Part shown: positions 43,814 to 54,890 of the stretch, piece by piece
Position numbering within the stretch: position 1 is the stretch's first letter
How the letters are laid out: the number at the start of each line of letters is the position of its first letter
Assembly: GCA_028023455.1 (NCBI GenBank)
Contig: JAQFVV010000036.1
Coordinates: forward strand, 9,104,719 to 9,168,718
Length of the DNA stretch: 64,000 nucleotides
Direction: 5' to 3'
From: Epiperipatus broadwayi
Taxonomy: Eukaryota > Onychophora > Udeonychophora > Euonychophora > Peripatidae
Translations under genes and position numbers: made by a program
The notes under the pieces: model-generated
The model's database searches: none
What the model was told of the DNA's origin: nothing
What the model saw: the letters and a program-made list of their open reading frames with translations, nothing else

Positions 43814-44952
43814 ATGAAAGTCAACGAGAAAAGCGACAGGGCAGCATGTGTAGAAGAAAGCCCTGTTTCATTCAAAAAACATCAAATTGTGGAAAAAGAA
43901 GAGAGTGAGTCACAGATGATGATGAAGATGTTGATGAAGTTGGTAGTAGAAATGAAAAGTCAGCAAGCAATAATGATAGAGTTTAAAGTGGGAATAAAAG
44001 AGGAAATTAGTGAAGTTAAGCAGGGCCAGCAGGTAATAAAAAAAAGAAATGATTAGAGAAATGAAAGAAATGAGAAGAGAAATAATGGGAGAAGTAAAGA
44101 AGAATCAGGAAGCTATAAAAACTATGGAAAATGAGTTGAGAAAAGATAGGCAGGAAGTGGAAAGTGTAAAAGAAGATATAAAAGAAATGAAAGATCAGTT
44201 AGAACAGAATAGTATTAGGTCTGCTAACTTAGAAATGAAAATAGTGTTCGTAGAGGAAAATCTAGAGAGAGCAGTTCATAATAGAGTAGAAAACCAAGAT
44301 AAATTTAAAAGCAGAGGTTCAACAAATGTGACTGGATATGACAAAAGGGTTCGAATATAGCTAGTTAAGATGGAAAACAAGTATAAAAACTGAGAAAGAA
44401 AAAAGCAGGAAGAAGCCACCAGCAGATTCTGGGAAAAACATTTTTTTATTGAAATATTCAAAGCAGAGGTGGGAGAAAGTCCCTTAAGTCATCTGAGAAG
44501 TCTTGATAGCTTGTTTCGCATCCACGACTGGTCTGATGATGATAAAGTTATACTTGCCAGTAGCCATCTACAGGGAACAGCCTTGGATTGGTGGTGCACA
44601 TTGTGTACTAAATCCCATATTTTTGAGGGTTACAAATTTGCCATTTTGAGGACCTTCTGGAGTGAAGCCCGACAAGATGGGATACTTTACAAAATATCAC
44701 ACGAGAGGTATCCTGCTAACTGTGGCAAAACTCACGCAATTTTTCTTTAGGCAAGTGGCAAAATTGAAATCTCTGACCACATTTCCTCAATCAGTTGATC
44801 AGATAATATGGACCATTGATCATAATATGCCACCTACTGTACAGCAAATGATGATGAGTAATGGTTGTTGGTCAATTGAGGAAATGGCTGAATTTTTAAC
44901 TCAAATAGATTATGACAACATAGTAAAAAAAATCCATGGACAGGTTTATTAG
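43814..44952 (+). pseudogene. Gag of gypsy element 2 (frameshifted)
   Basis: Gag begins at ATG 43814 (MKVNEKSDRAACVEES). A coiled-coil region rich in Met, Glu and Lys runs across a frameshift at an A-run (44038-44046) into 44049-44360. It stops at 44358, has another stop near 44390, then continues as a capsid-like block: IFKAEVGESPLSHLRSLDSL, HLQGTALDWW (about 44571), LRTFWSEA. A second frameshift near 44740 leads to LTTFPQSVDQ, NMPPTVQQMM and SIEEMAEFL, ending at 44952. The order and spacing match gag of element 1. No zinc knuckle and no protease follow. The leader 43243-43813 is non-coding and begins with the same short blocks as element 1. Confidence 0.7.
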
Positions 44953-45229
44953 GGTACACCATCAAGGCGATCAAACATCCCGTAAGAGAGAACCAACTGA
45001 CCAAGTTTAGATTTAAAGTAGTCAGTTGTTTTCTTTTTTTCTTTTTTTTTTAAAAAAAAGGATTTTGTTAACAGAATATGAGAATGGAGAAATGTTTAAA
45101 ATGAAACATTATTTTGTTTTTCTGAGTGCAGGGCAAACGTTCGGCTGAATTTCTAGGGATAGTTTTTAAAATATTTATAGATAAAAAAAGTTATAGGAAT
45201 GTTTTTTTTTGATCACATCTTCAGGCAGT

Positions 45230-46332
45230 TGAACTTGATTGATATCCGATTCAAGGATTTTACTGCCAAAATTAAAAACTTAACTTTTGTTAAATCTTAT
45301 CTAATGTTAATTTTTTTATTATTATTTAAAAAGAATATGTGTATTAAAACACCTACTTGTTTATATTTAAAATAGATCGTTTTAATGTTTTTAAAATAGT
45401 TTTCTTATATTGCTTTTACTTTTTTAAAAAATCAATTTGATTAAAAACAAGCTGGCTAGCTAATTACATTCCTGTTGCTTTTATTTTAATTATTGTAAAC
45501 TCATGTGAACTCTCCGATACATTTATTTTGTATTTACGTGTGGCTTTACATTTATCAGAGCGTGTACTCAGAAGTTGTTTCCTAAAGTTATTTCTTAATT
45601 ATAATTATTTATAATTTATTTTCTTTAATTTTTGGGGCAGTCGTAACTGTTTTTTTAATGATTTACTTGTCTCCTATTGAGACCTTTAATTATGATTCTT
45701 AGAGTAATTTTCACCAATTGTTTGGTTGGAATTCGCCAGTTTTATTTGTTTGTTTTCAATCATATTTTTTGGTTGTTTTTGAAGTAAATCAATCACCTTT
45801 ATTTTAAACATAATAATAGGTGTAGCTTCTACCGACATATGACATTCATGGTCAGACACATTTATCAGGCTGCAAAAAGTTCGCCGGTGCTGCTTTCGTT
45901 GATTTATTTCAAAAATGTATTGTTTAAGTATCTGAAAGTGAAAACCAATGTTTGGGTGAATCCTTTACTGAATGAAATTGCTTCCTTTATAATTAGTTAT
46001 TAGAAAATCAGTAGGTCTCCCAGAGCATTGCATTAGTCTTTCTGGTACATGCCTGAGCTAATCCTATTTGTTAACTTATAAACTTTTCTTATACATTATT
46101 CTTTTTTGAATAAAATTTTTAAAATTTGTTTAAACTTAATTTGGCTGACATTTGTCTTGGTGCTTTTGTGTCTCAATTGTCTAAACAATTTTGGATTTCT
46201 TGTTTCTCCCTGAGACTAGTTGGTGCAAACCATCATCATCATCATCCATTCTGATCACAGTAAATAAATTTTCCAGATATGTAGTGATCCGGTGGCGCCC
46301 TCTGTGTCAGAATAGATTGAGTGTCCATTACA
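45230..46332 (+). mobile_element. 3' LTR of gypsy element 2, with 1.1-kb internal deletion
   Basis: 1103 bp. It is collinear with the start of the 5' LTR (to AAACTCAT, 41302) and with its end from ACTCATGTG (42412) on. The intervening 1.1 kb, including the TATA box, is absent. ACTCAT at both breakpoints suggests a microhomology deletion. Confidence 0.75.
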
Positions 46333-46467
46333 ATATATATATTATGTATATATTTGAGATGCATGCCTAAGTTATAAAATTTCAACATTTCAATAACATT
46401 GTTTAAATTATTATTAATTCTTTTTTATTAATTATTTGTTCTTTTTTATTAAAGTACATAGGTGTGG

Positions 46468-46513
<46 letters not shown>

Positions 46514-48063
46514 AGCAAACATACTAACCAAGTATTGATTTTTTAAAATATTTTATTATACATCATTTTCTAAACTTTTTCTTTTTAAATTGCTTGTTTT
46601 TCTTATTAAACTGTATATTCTATAAAATCCAAGATGGAAGATGCAACTGTTAATTGTCCAAAAATAGTTAAAGGGTTGGAAAACTATTGTTTTAATCTGG
46701 GGATGGTACTTTTAATTAAAGTTTTTACTTAAAATAAAATGGGGATTAAGATTAAAGATTTTCTTTCATTATAAACATTTTGTCAAATCTATTTCCAATC
46801 TGGAAATAGATTTGAATATATTTTTGGAATGTTATCTAACAGTTGCATCTTTCAAAAACAATGGACAAAGAAATGTAAAATTTCTATTAGATTAAAGATT
46901 ACATTTGAACTAGAGGTAAGAAATGGAAAGCATTCCAGAAATACCTGAGCACTGTATAAAATGGCCAGATTTTAAATCACCAACAGATTAGCTACTATCG
47001 AGAGAACCATGCAGTTAACTGAATCCAAGCTGGTTTGAAATGTAAGCATAAAAAGCTCATCACCTTTCTGACTCATGAGGGTTATCTGCTGCCACCATGT
47101 CATCATGCTTCTGTGAAATGAAGTAAAAGCTCAATGGAGAACTTTAGAATACTGAATAAAAGCTTGCTGTTACATGAGAACTGCCATGCATGAGCTGGAC
47201 TTTTTAATATGGACTCTTAAAATGATGCAAGATAAATTATTTCAAACCACCACCATTGAAACTAAATCTAGATTGCATAACTAGTCTCAAATTCTACTAT
47301 CAATTTCTCCTACTGTATAATTTAATTTTGTAATTTTTCTAATATGTAAATTGTTCTCAAATAATTCTTATAAATTTAATCTTTCTCATATGCTCTAACT
47401 TTCTTTAACCTTGGTGTGGTCATTTATTTATTACATGATTTTATATATAAGCTTTTCTTATTAATATGCCAATCTCAAACATTCCAACAAGTTGAATTTC
47501 TCAAATCTTTTCGTTCTTTTAAGTAAACCTCCATGAACTAAGGTTATTAACATCTCCATAAAGTATGATTTGATAAATTAATACATTCACCAGATTGTTT
47601 TATGAGTCAACATTTTACATTTTAGTATAAAAAACTAATTTGTTTAAGTCTGGATTCTTTACCCAGGGTGAATCCAGAACTCAAGCTAATTAATACTTTG
47701 AAATCATTTAAAATATTATTTATTCAATTCTGAGTGACTTATTGTTTTCTATATATAACTGCTAGCTATTTTATTTTTTTCTATACTCTTAAAATAGTAT
47801 ATGCTTAAATATTCTCAGTTGTTATAAAATCCACGAAGGTGGGATTGAATTATTTTAAATATCAGAAAGGGGGAGTCAAATCTAAATGTATATTTTAGTA
47901 AATGAAATCTAAATCTCTCTCTATATGTATTATAACTGCATAGTGTATTATTTGTGTAAATTATGACATTCAAATAAGGGTCATTTATTTTAAAGCAGTA
48001 AAACTTATTCAATGTTGTTAGTGACATTTATCATTACTGTGTTACAGACATTCGGCATATCTT

Positions 48064-48107
<44 letters not shown>

Positions 48108-49375
48108 TCTAGTCTTCTAATCTGGGGGTTGCAACAAGTTTGAACCCATAACTTCTTCTCAAGCCTTGTTCTAAAAATAGTTAACATTCCCAGGACCTTT
48201 TATTTCATATGAAAAGGGCTCTGGCAGTGATTCCCATTAGTTTGGCACATGCTATGCCTATCCACATTCTTTGTATAAAAGGCCTGCACATCAGTGACAT
48301 CCACGGCATGCCTTATCCACATTTCTCTTAAGTACTGCCCAAGAAAGGGGTATTAGACTGCATCTTTCATCCAGAAGCACAACTTTTCCTGTTATTTCTT
48401 GGCTATTATGTCAGCGCCGCAAACTCCATATTATTTCTTTTGCTTCATGACCCCATTTTAATGCTCTAACATTAAAATTGTGCTCTACTCAATATATATA
48501 TGAATGCCAAATATTACTAGCTAGATGAATTACTAATATTATTTTAGTTTTATTATGCAATCCCATCATTGTAAAGTGTTATTTATTTATCTATTTAAAA
48601 ATATATGCCTTGAGGAAAATCAAGTGTTCTGCCTTTTAAATGTTTTTTTAAATAAATATTTTGTCATAAAATTTAATGTAATTTTCTAATATGTTTTATT
48701 TATTTTCACAGCCGTAATGGCGTGAAAATAGTTTATGTTATATCTGTAATGAATCCCAGAATGCTCCCCAAAATCATAATGTTAGTCACCACATTTCAGA
48801 ACCATACATAAAAGAATTAATAGCAATTTTATGTAAATTTTTTCTAATAATCGATTGGCATCTTAATATTGGACCCACTAAAGATGTGTGTTCAATTATA
48901 AAATATTATTTAGCTAATAAAGAGCATATGAAATATATAGCGTGAATGACAATATATAATTATCTATCGTTTGGTAGACCACTTGCTCATTCACACACAT
49001 ACTAATGTATACAATTAAGTCATAATGTATAATAATTTATCATTATATTAAACTATATTTTTATTGTCTAACTTGTTTGAGTAGTTTGAATTCCTTTCTC
49101 CCCACTTCCAACCATACAGGCATGCATATATATTACTGAAGTCATAGTTAATAGATGTCTCATTGTCTTCTCCACTCTGCTAGTGGGCCAGACTTAAAAT
49201 TAATTCTTATGTGCCATCATTGTTATGTTATCTATTAGGTGTTTGATCTGGGGCTTAGAGAGTGGGTTCAAATTTAGGCTGGTCCCGGACCTAAATCTCA
49301 GGCTTGACTTGGTTTGAAGTACATTTTGTGAGTTCCAGCTCATGTTAGATGGATAAACATGTTTCGACCGGTACA
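46333..49375 (-). repeat. Dispersed repeat unit R, copy 2
   Basis: Reverse-complement homolog of 29834-33500, without the PLE palindrome. At the equivalent site (48067-48104) it has only a (TA)n run. It ends in CATGTTTCGACCGGTACAAT on the plus strand. It has no long frame; the short ORF crossing the TA run is an artefact. Confidence 0.7.
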
Positions 49376-49759
49376 ATATAGATGCATTTTTTATAACTTG
49401 TGCATACTAATAACACACATGAAGCTTTAAAACTTTATAACTATCTCCTTATGGATAACAAAGTATAATTACTTAAATCACTGAAATAGCCAAAGACATC
49501 AATTGAAACAATCTTTATTTTACATTACACAACACTATAGTACCCAAACTCACAATGCTACATTTTCATTATTACTTTTTAGATCATTAATATGTAATCA
49601 TATTTTGATGCTAAAATCTAAAGTTGGTTTGCAAACACCATAATGAAAATAAATTTGCAACAAAAACAAATGTTATGTTCTTTAATAATGCAGTAAATAT
49701 AAAACTTTTTAATTGATGTATATTAACTCATAAACAATAAAATCAAATCACTAACTTGA
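49376..49759. other. Non-coding AT-rich stretch
   Basis: No gene. It contains the AATGCTACATTTTCATTAT phrase also present near 40.04 kb. Confidence 0.35.
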
Positions 49760-50345
49760 TAAGCTTTTAATTATAACAAAATAATGTGCATGTCTTTATC
49801 AATAAATGCCATAAGAGAAAGCACTTAAAAATACTATCTAGAACTTATCCACATTCCCAAAACAGTTTCAAGTTATTGATTCTCCTCAGTGAGATGCTAG
49901 GATATTTCGGACACTAGATCTGAAATACTAACTCAAAGCCAGTACTTATTTTATACTTAACTATTATGCATAAAATCTGAAATTTTCAAACACCTATGTC
50001 TTCAAATACAGCTATATAAGTTAAGTAGATATATGGGTCAGAAAACTAAATATAGCTATTTAAGTTAAATAGCTGGATTTGAAGACATTTGTGTCTGAAA
50101 ATTTCAGATTTTCTACTCAACAATTAAGTATCAGATAAGTGCTGGCCTTGAGTTGGTATTTTAGATCTAGTGTCTGAAATATCCTAGCACTTCACTGAGG
50201 AGAGCCAATAGCTCAAAACCAGTTTGTTGATGGGATAATTTATAGGTAATATATTTAAATGCCTTCTTTTGCATTATTTATTATAAAGCTTGTTAGACAT
50301 ATTAGAATGCTCATTTATTTTATAATTACAAGCTTATCAAGTTAA
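49760..50345. mobile_element. Decayed PLE fold-back with two hammerhead relics
   Basis: Imperfect inverted repeat with arms of about 225-270 bp around a centre near 50030. Arms share ATATTTCGGACACTAGATCT and CTTAACTATTATGC-type blocks. Hammerhead relics: plus strand 50190-50235 (UUCA, CUGAGGA, GAGC-CAAUA-GCUC, AAAA, CCAGU), and minus strand 49893-49850 (CUGAGGA, GAAUC...GAAAC). Both have CUGAGGA instead of CUGAUGA, and the plus copy also lost GAAA. It lies just downstream of the minus-strand PLE at 50573-51540, so it is that element's terminal repeat. Confidence 0.65.
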
Positions 50346-50359
50346 CTCATGAAATATGA

Positions 50360-50390
<31 letters not shown>

Positions 50391-50572
50391 AATCGATGTC
50401 TGTATTTCTTCAAAATAATATACGTAAATTTATAAATAAATATTAGAAAATACAGTACTTAAAAGTTTATAAAAATATATTTATAACCATCACTTAGAAG
50501 CCTTTCAACTATCCTTGTGGTTTTTGACAACTAATACTTTTAAAATGTCAGCTTTCCCATAATTCCATGATG

Positions 50573-51540
50573 TCAACTTTCCCATAATTCCATGATCTTA
50601 ACATTTGCTTCTTGCCTATTAATTAAATATTGCTTGTATTTATATATTAACATCGCTTTTTTAATTTTTCTTTTATTATTATTTCTTTCAGTTTTCAATA
50701 TTTTTACATTACTATAATTAAAATCAAAACTATATATACATGATTTATTATGGTCACAAAAGACAGAAGCTGATAAATTATCATTTTTATAATTTTGTTT
50801 TGTATTTTGAACACTTTTCAATAATAACAAGTGCTCTTTCATTTTTTTCCAATATGCACCTTGATTCACCTATATATACACTGCCACACCTACATGTCCA
50901 TTTGTAAATGATACAATGTCAATAAAGTCTTATCTTTTGAATTATTTATTAATTTATTTAATGTAGGTGGTGCATAAAATGTAATATCGCATATACTTTT
51001 ATAAATTTTTTTAATGAAACTTGCCTGTTGATTTGAAATATATGATATTGATATCCAAAATTTTTTTATCAGAAGAATTAACATTATTATTAATATTATT
51101 TTTATATGTAGAACAGTATAATGAACACAATCATAATTATATCCAAAGTTTAACAATTCATTATAATAAATTTCAATATTTTTGTTTTTATCCGATGCAA
51201 ATTTACAAAGGTTATCATTTCTAAATAAGAAGGACTTTAAACCTGCCATTTTATGTGGCATTGGTACTTTTGATTCATATGGAATATACCCTCTTTTTGC
51301 TATTGGTTTAAGAGTCATATAGTAATCCAGTTTATCTTTGCTTCTAGTTAACGTGAGATCTAAAAATTTGAACACTCATTGAATTTCCATCTGTTTTAAT
51401 AAAAAAATGTAATTTATTAAGGGTTGATAATAAAAATAAACTATGTATACCAAAATTCTGAACTACATGGATTTTATCATTAGGTTAGACAAATGTTTGA
51501 TAGATATAATTTATATTGAATATGACTATATGTTTAAACA
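50573..51540 (-). pseudogene. Penelope-like element, RT C-terminus plus GIY-YIG (decayed)
   Basis: Minus-strand order: an RT-thumb-like stretch (KIHVVQNFGIHSLFLL, KLHFFIKTDGNSM), the KFLDLTLTR and YYMTLKPIAKRGYIPY blocks, a region ending ELLNFGYNYD, the linker YAPPTLNKLINNSKD (as in the PLE at 422-1042), then a GIY-YIG region broken by stops around 50885 (LYHLQM, then KKMKEHL). A tail follows with SVFCDHNKSC, RKIKKAMLIYKYKQYLINRQ and a final MELWES (stop at 50573). The catalytic RT motifs are absent, so it is 5'-truncated. At least two stops and two frameshifts occur. It is closely similar in its tail to 54024-54265. Confidence 0.8.
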
Positions 51541-51599
51541 GAATTTGTTTTATTGCCAATAAATGTTTTTTATCACTCATTAAATATGGATTCAAGACT

Positions 51600-51840
51600 T
51601 GGACATTTAGAAAAGCGATTGAAAAGACTTCACACACAAGCAAAGTATATAACGCGTAATAAAATAGGAATAAGATTAAAAGTAAAATTTATAACCTAGA
51701 GAACAAAGGCATACAAAAAAGTTATTGAAAATACAAAGTAAAACAAAGTTCCATTGGTCATATTTCTAAAAGGAATTAAGCGAATTATTGTGGGATTAAA
51801 ACGAATTGCCAGTAATCAATGTAAAGATTATTTTTTTAGG
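51600..51840 (+). pseudogene. RTE C-terminal relic
   Basis: Badly decayed DNA matching 39655-39900. The clearest piece is CATATTTCTAAAAGG (51757-51771, GHISKR in translation), with the upstream ITRNKIG-like block and downstream spacing as in the RTE tail. No frame is open. Confidence 0.45.
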
Positions 51841-52397
51841 AATATACTTTGCCTCATGGTGGTGAAAAGCAGAGATATATTCATTCGAGTTTATAATTTT
51901 ATTTATTTTGTCATTATTTTCAATTAATTGAAAATATTTTAGCTATTTTAAAATCTCATTCGAATATTTTCATAAGACAAACTTTTAAGACTGTTTTGTT
52001 TTAAAAAAACTATCAAAAACTACAAGCAGTATTTAGTGTCAAACTATTTTATAAAACAAAAGACATTTCTAACAGAAATAGTTCAATAATTTTAATCTAC
52101 AGCTTTGTATTATCGTTCAGACATAAATTAAATTAACAAAAAAAAAAAGATAAACCCCATCGCATAGACGATATGGAAAAAAATCACTAGTAAATTTCCA
52201 ACTGCGAGAAGACAATATATTTAAAAAAAAAAAATGTTCTCATAAATTCCATATCTGTGCAACTATAAAAATGTAAAGATATAAAGTATATAACTCTCTC
52301 TATATATAGAAGTCTCGAGCACTACCTGAAATAAGATAAAAATAGGGAACTATTATTTTTAGAACGAATGGTATAATAAATCTATATAATAAAAAAT
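51841..52397. other. Non-coding AT-rich stretch
   Basis: No gene and no repeat identified. A-runs and short palindromes only. Confidence 0.4.
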
Positions 52398-52570
52398 AAA
52401 GAAATTAAAGGAATCCCTCTGGTATGCAATGCATTTAAAGGAACAATAACAATATATCCCTCTGGTATGCAATGCATGTAAAGGAACAATAACAATATAT
52501 CCCTCTGGTATGCAATACATTTAAAGGAATAATAACAATATATCACTCTGGTATGAAATGCATTTTATAC
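52398..52570. repeat. 43-bp tandem array, about four copies
   Basis: CCCTCTGGTATGCAATGCAT starts units at 52415, 52458, 52501 and (CACTCTGG) 52544, an exact 43-bp period. Units differ at one to a few bases, the last most. It directly precedes the first SINE. Confidence 0.9.
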
Positions 52571-52604
52571 TAAATATGTGTAATATGTCATAATATGAAT
52601 GAAG

Positions 52605-52712
52605 TCAAGCGTTGTTGATCGAGAGGTTATCGCAGTCGCATTGCAAGCAAAAGTTGTTTGCAGATGGTTGCGGGTTCACATCCTGGCTGATGCTATGACA
52701 TATGAAAAAAAA
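52605..52712 (+). mobile_element. tRNA-derived SINE, copy 1
   Basis: A tRNA-like head: A-box-like TTGATCGAGAGGTTATCGC, a CATTGCAAGCA arm, and a B box GGTTCACATCC (52673-52683), then GGCTGATGCTATGACATATGA. It is shared with 52830-52935. The B box has the RNA polymerase III consensus, so this is an internal promoter. An A-rich run follows the tail. Confidence 0.65.
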
Positions 52713-52829
52713 TACGATCCAGAAATTGAATTTATATGGATATTAAAAGAAAATGCTAAAGAGAATTGATAGTAAGCTTATATACTAAATATATCCATAA
52801 TGATATAGTAGATGACAAAGAATGAAATA

Positions 52830-52935
52830 GTACGTCAAGCACTGGTGGTCAAGTGGTCAGCGACAGCTGCTTTACAAGCAGATGTCCCGTGTTAGCTGGT
52901 TCGCTTCCCAGCTGATGCTATGACACATGAGTAAA
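52830..52935 (+). mobile_element. tRNA-derived SINE, copy 2
   Basis: Same family as copy 1: GTCAAGCACTGGTGGTCAAG (A box region), CTGCTTTACAAGCAGATG, B box GGTTCGCTTCC (52898-52908), then CAGCTGATGCTATGACACATGAG and an A-run. It has about 7 extra bases (GTTAGCT) before the B box. The pair lies 220 bp apart in the same orientation. Confidence 0.65.
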
Positions 52936-54023
52936 AAAAATGAAATAGTGATGGCATATAGACAAAAGATATGCAGAATTATTTTTAACTAGTTTATTAC
53001 AAAATGTAACATTTAACAAAATATTGGACTAGTAGTAACGATAGATTTTCAATACAGTAGATATGCTTAGATTGTTAGACAAAAATGGCTAAGGTCATTT
53101 GTAGTTACATTGGACCAAAAGTGTATTATTATTGGACCAAAAGTGTATTAGAAATTTTAAAAGTATTTGATGAAATAAAAAGAATTTAAAAAACTTGACA
53201 ATGATTAGATTCAATGATATGGAATAAATTTTCAGTGATATTAATGTTTGCTTACTAGACAATAGAAGATAAGAATATTCTTCCATTTTAAATTTTTTTA
53301 ATTGACACAGTTACTTCTATTTTTACTGAATGTTTTCAAATATTCAGGAATGTTTATTTCTTTTTTAATTTAAATATTCTTTTAATGTTCGAATTATATA
53401 AATACAAGTTTTAATGCATTTCACTACAACCATTCACAATATTAACAAATTTAATTTTAAATTAATTTATACTTTTCCTATTATATAAAATTAAGTAAAA
53501 TGTATCAATTAAAAATTCTTACCTTTTTTGATTTTTCTGCTCACTGAAATGGATATATAAAAATATAATATTTATATTAGAAATATGTATTTAATTATGG
53601 ATTAAAAAAATTAACTTAAAAACTCATAAGGGATACAATATCCATTAGAAACCAGTCAACACTTAGACAATCTCAATAACGATCAAGAATTTCAAACTGT
53701 TGACAAGGTAATCTCCTTTTAGCAATATTATATATATGTATACACATACACCCATATATATATAATCGTGAAAATGATATGACAATTGAGCTTCCGATAA
53801 TCATCTTGGCATAATTTCAATAGGTTTGGGAGATAAACACTAAATGTGTGTGTGTATATATATATATTAACAAAACTTAAATATATTCCAAACAACGGTA
53901 AACAATTTATAATACAATATAAATAAAAACTCATAAAGAAATATTTTCGATTATATTCATAATCATTTTCAACTCAACTTTCAAAATGTAATCCTCTATT
54001 ACCAACCGGAAACACATGTCGAT
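52936..54023. other. Non-coding AT-rich stretch
   Basis: No gene. An 18-bp-scale duplication TTGGACCAAAAGTGTATTA occurs twice at about 53110-53150. The ORFs here are low-complexity. Confidence 0.4.
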
Positions 54024-54265
54024 TTAAATATCCCACAATTCATTAATCCTAACATTTGCTGACTGTCTGTTTATTACCGTATTTTTATACTTACTTATAA
54101 AAACTGCCTCTTTAATTTTTCTTTTTTCATTATCTCTCTCTTGTCCTAAAATTTTTATTTTATTTATATCAAAATTAAACATAAAATTACAATTTCTATC
54201 ATGATCATAAAAAACAGATTCCGTATATAACTTGACTTCATTACTATTATCATTACATATATATA
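54024..54265 (-). pseudogene. Penelope-like element GIY-YIG C-terminal fragment
   Basis: The last 75 or so codons of a PLE: ESVFYDHDRNCNFMF, KILGQERDNEKRKIKEAVF, then NRQSANVRINELWDI and a stop. The same layout closes the PLE at 50573-51540. The frame extends upstream into the neighbouring fold-back unit (above about 54265) by chance. Everything 5' of the fragment is missing. Confidence 0.75.
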
Positions 54266-54703
54266 TAAAACCAAAACTGTCTAACACTATACTAGCAAAA
54301 ATAAAAATGCAAAACCATAAAACAATATAATACTAGATTAAATCCAAAATTTTACCAAAATCCTTACACAACCATGGTTTCATCTACTACAAATAGATCT
54401 TCTCAAGTGAAAATCAAACTAAAGGAAAACATATATATACACACACAAACAAACAAACCTTCCCATAATTAACTTCAAACTCCACTTTCCCTTAATATCA
54501 AAAGAAGTCTTCATAAGATTGATAGTCATAGAATATTGTTTAACAATGCTTCGGTTATTTTTTATGAAAAGAATGAGTTAAAAAGAAGAATAAAGGAGAC
54601 TTTGATGATAAAACTCCTTGATTCTGAGGCTATCAATCTTATGAAGACTTCTTTTGATATTAAGGGAAGGTGGGGTTTGAAATGAATTATGGGAAGGTTT
54701 GTT

Positions 54704-54765
<62 letters not shown>

Positions 54766-54890
54766 TTCCTTTAGGTTGATTTTCACTTGAGAAGGTCTAT
54801 TTGTAGTAGATGAAACCATGGTTGTGTAAGGATTTTGGTAAAATTTTGTATTTAATCTAGTATTGTATTGTTTTATGGTTTTGCATATAT
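54266..54890 (+). mobile_element. PLE-derived fold-back unit, uninterrupted copy
   Basis: Outer arms 54266-54440 and 54763-54885 are inverted copies (AAAACCAAAACTGTCTAACAC and TTGTATTGTTTTATGGTTTTGC). Inner arms about 54484-54525 and 54630-54675 are also inverted (CCTTAATATCAAAAGAAGTC and its complement). A (TA)n tract of 60 bp (54703-54762) sits between the right inner and right outer arms. In the copy at 11-22 kb this same tract received gypsy element 1. The right inner arm is coding PLE sequence. The right outer arm carries a palindromic AACCATGGTT preceded by GATG. Confidence 0.75.
54528..54684 (+). pseudogene. PLE C-terminal coding fragment inside the fold-back
   Basis: Plus-strand frame: NNASVIFYEKNELKRRIKET, then LMIKLLDSEAINLM, KTSFDIKGRWGLK and a TGA at 54682-54684. 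It lines up with the PLE end at 422-1042 (CSEPNDYRRKIKEAF, NRRDTCFDISKKW). Only about 50 codons remain. The minus-strand ORF over it (54562-54942) is a shadow. Confidence 0.7.

Larger units (their letters stand above)
41014..46332 (+). mobile_element. Gag-only gypsy-type LTR element 2
   Basis: LTRs at about 41014-43242 and 45230-46332 share GATTGATATC at the start and GTGTCCATTACA at the end. They enclose just under 2 kb that encodes only gag, with no protease, RT or integrase. The element sits in the (TA)n of repeat R (empty site at 33506-33587), flanked by TATAT on both sides. Gag is homologous to element 1 gag, so a relative may have mobilised it. The layout resembles the TR-GAG class of non-autonomous LTR elements, though simple deletion of pol after insertion is equally possible. 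Confidence 0.75.

Noticed and set aside
52398-52570. CRISPR-like array from the 43-bp period repeat
   Set aside because: Units abut as a simple tandem repeat with no unique spacers, in a eukaryotic context.
52605-52935. Functional tRNA genes
   Set aside because: The B boxes are good, but the cloverleaf is imperfect, the anticodon arm is unclear, and the conserved tail marks a SINE family.
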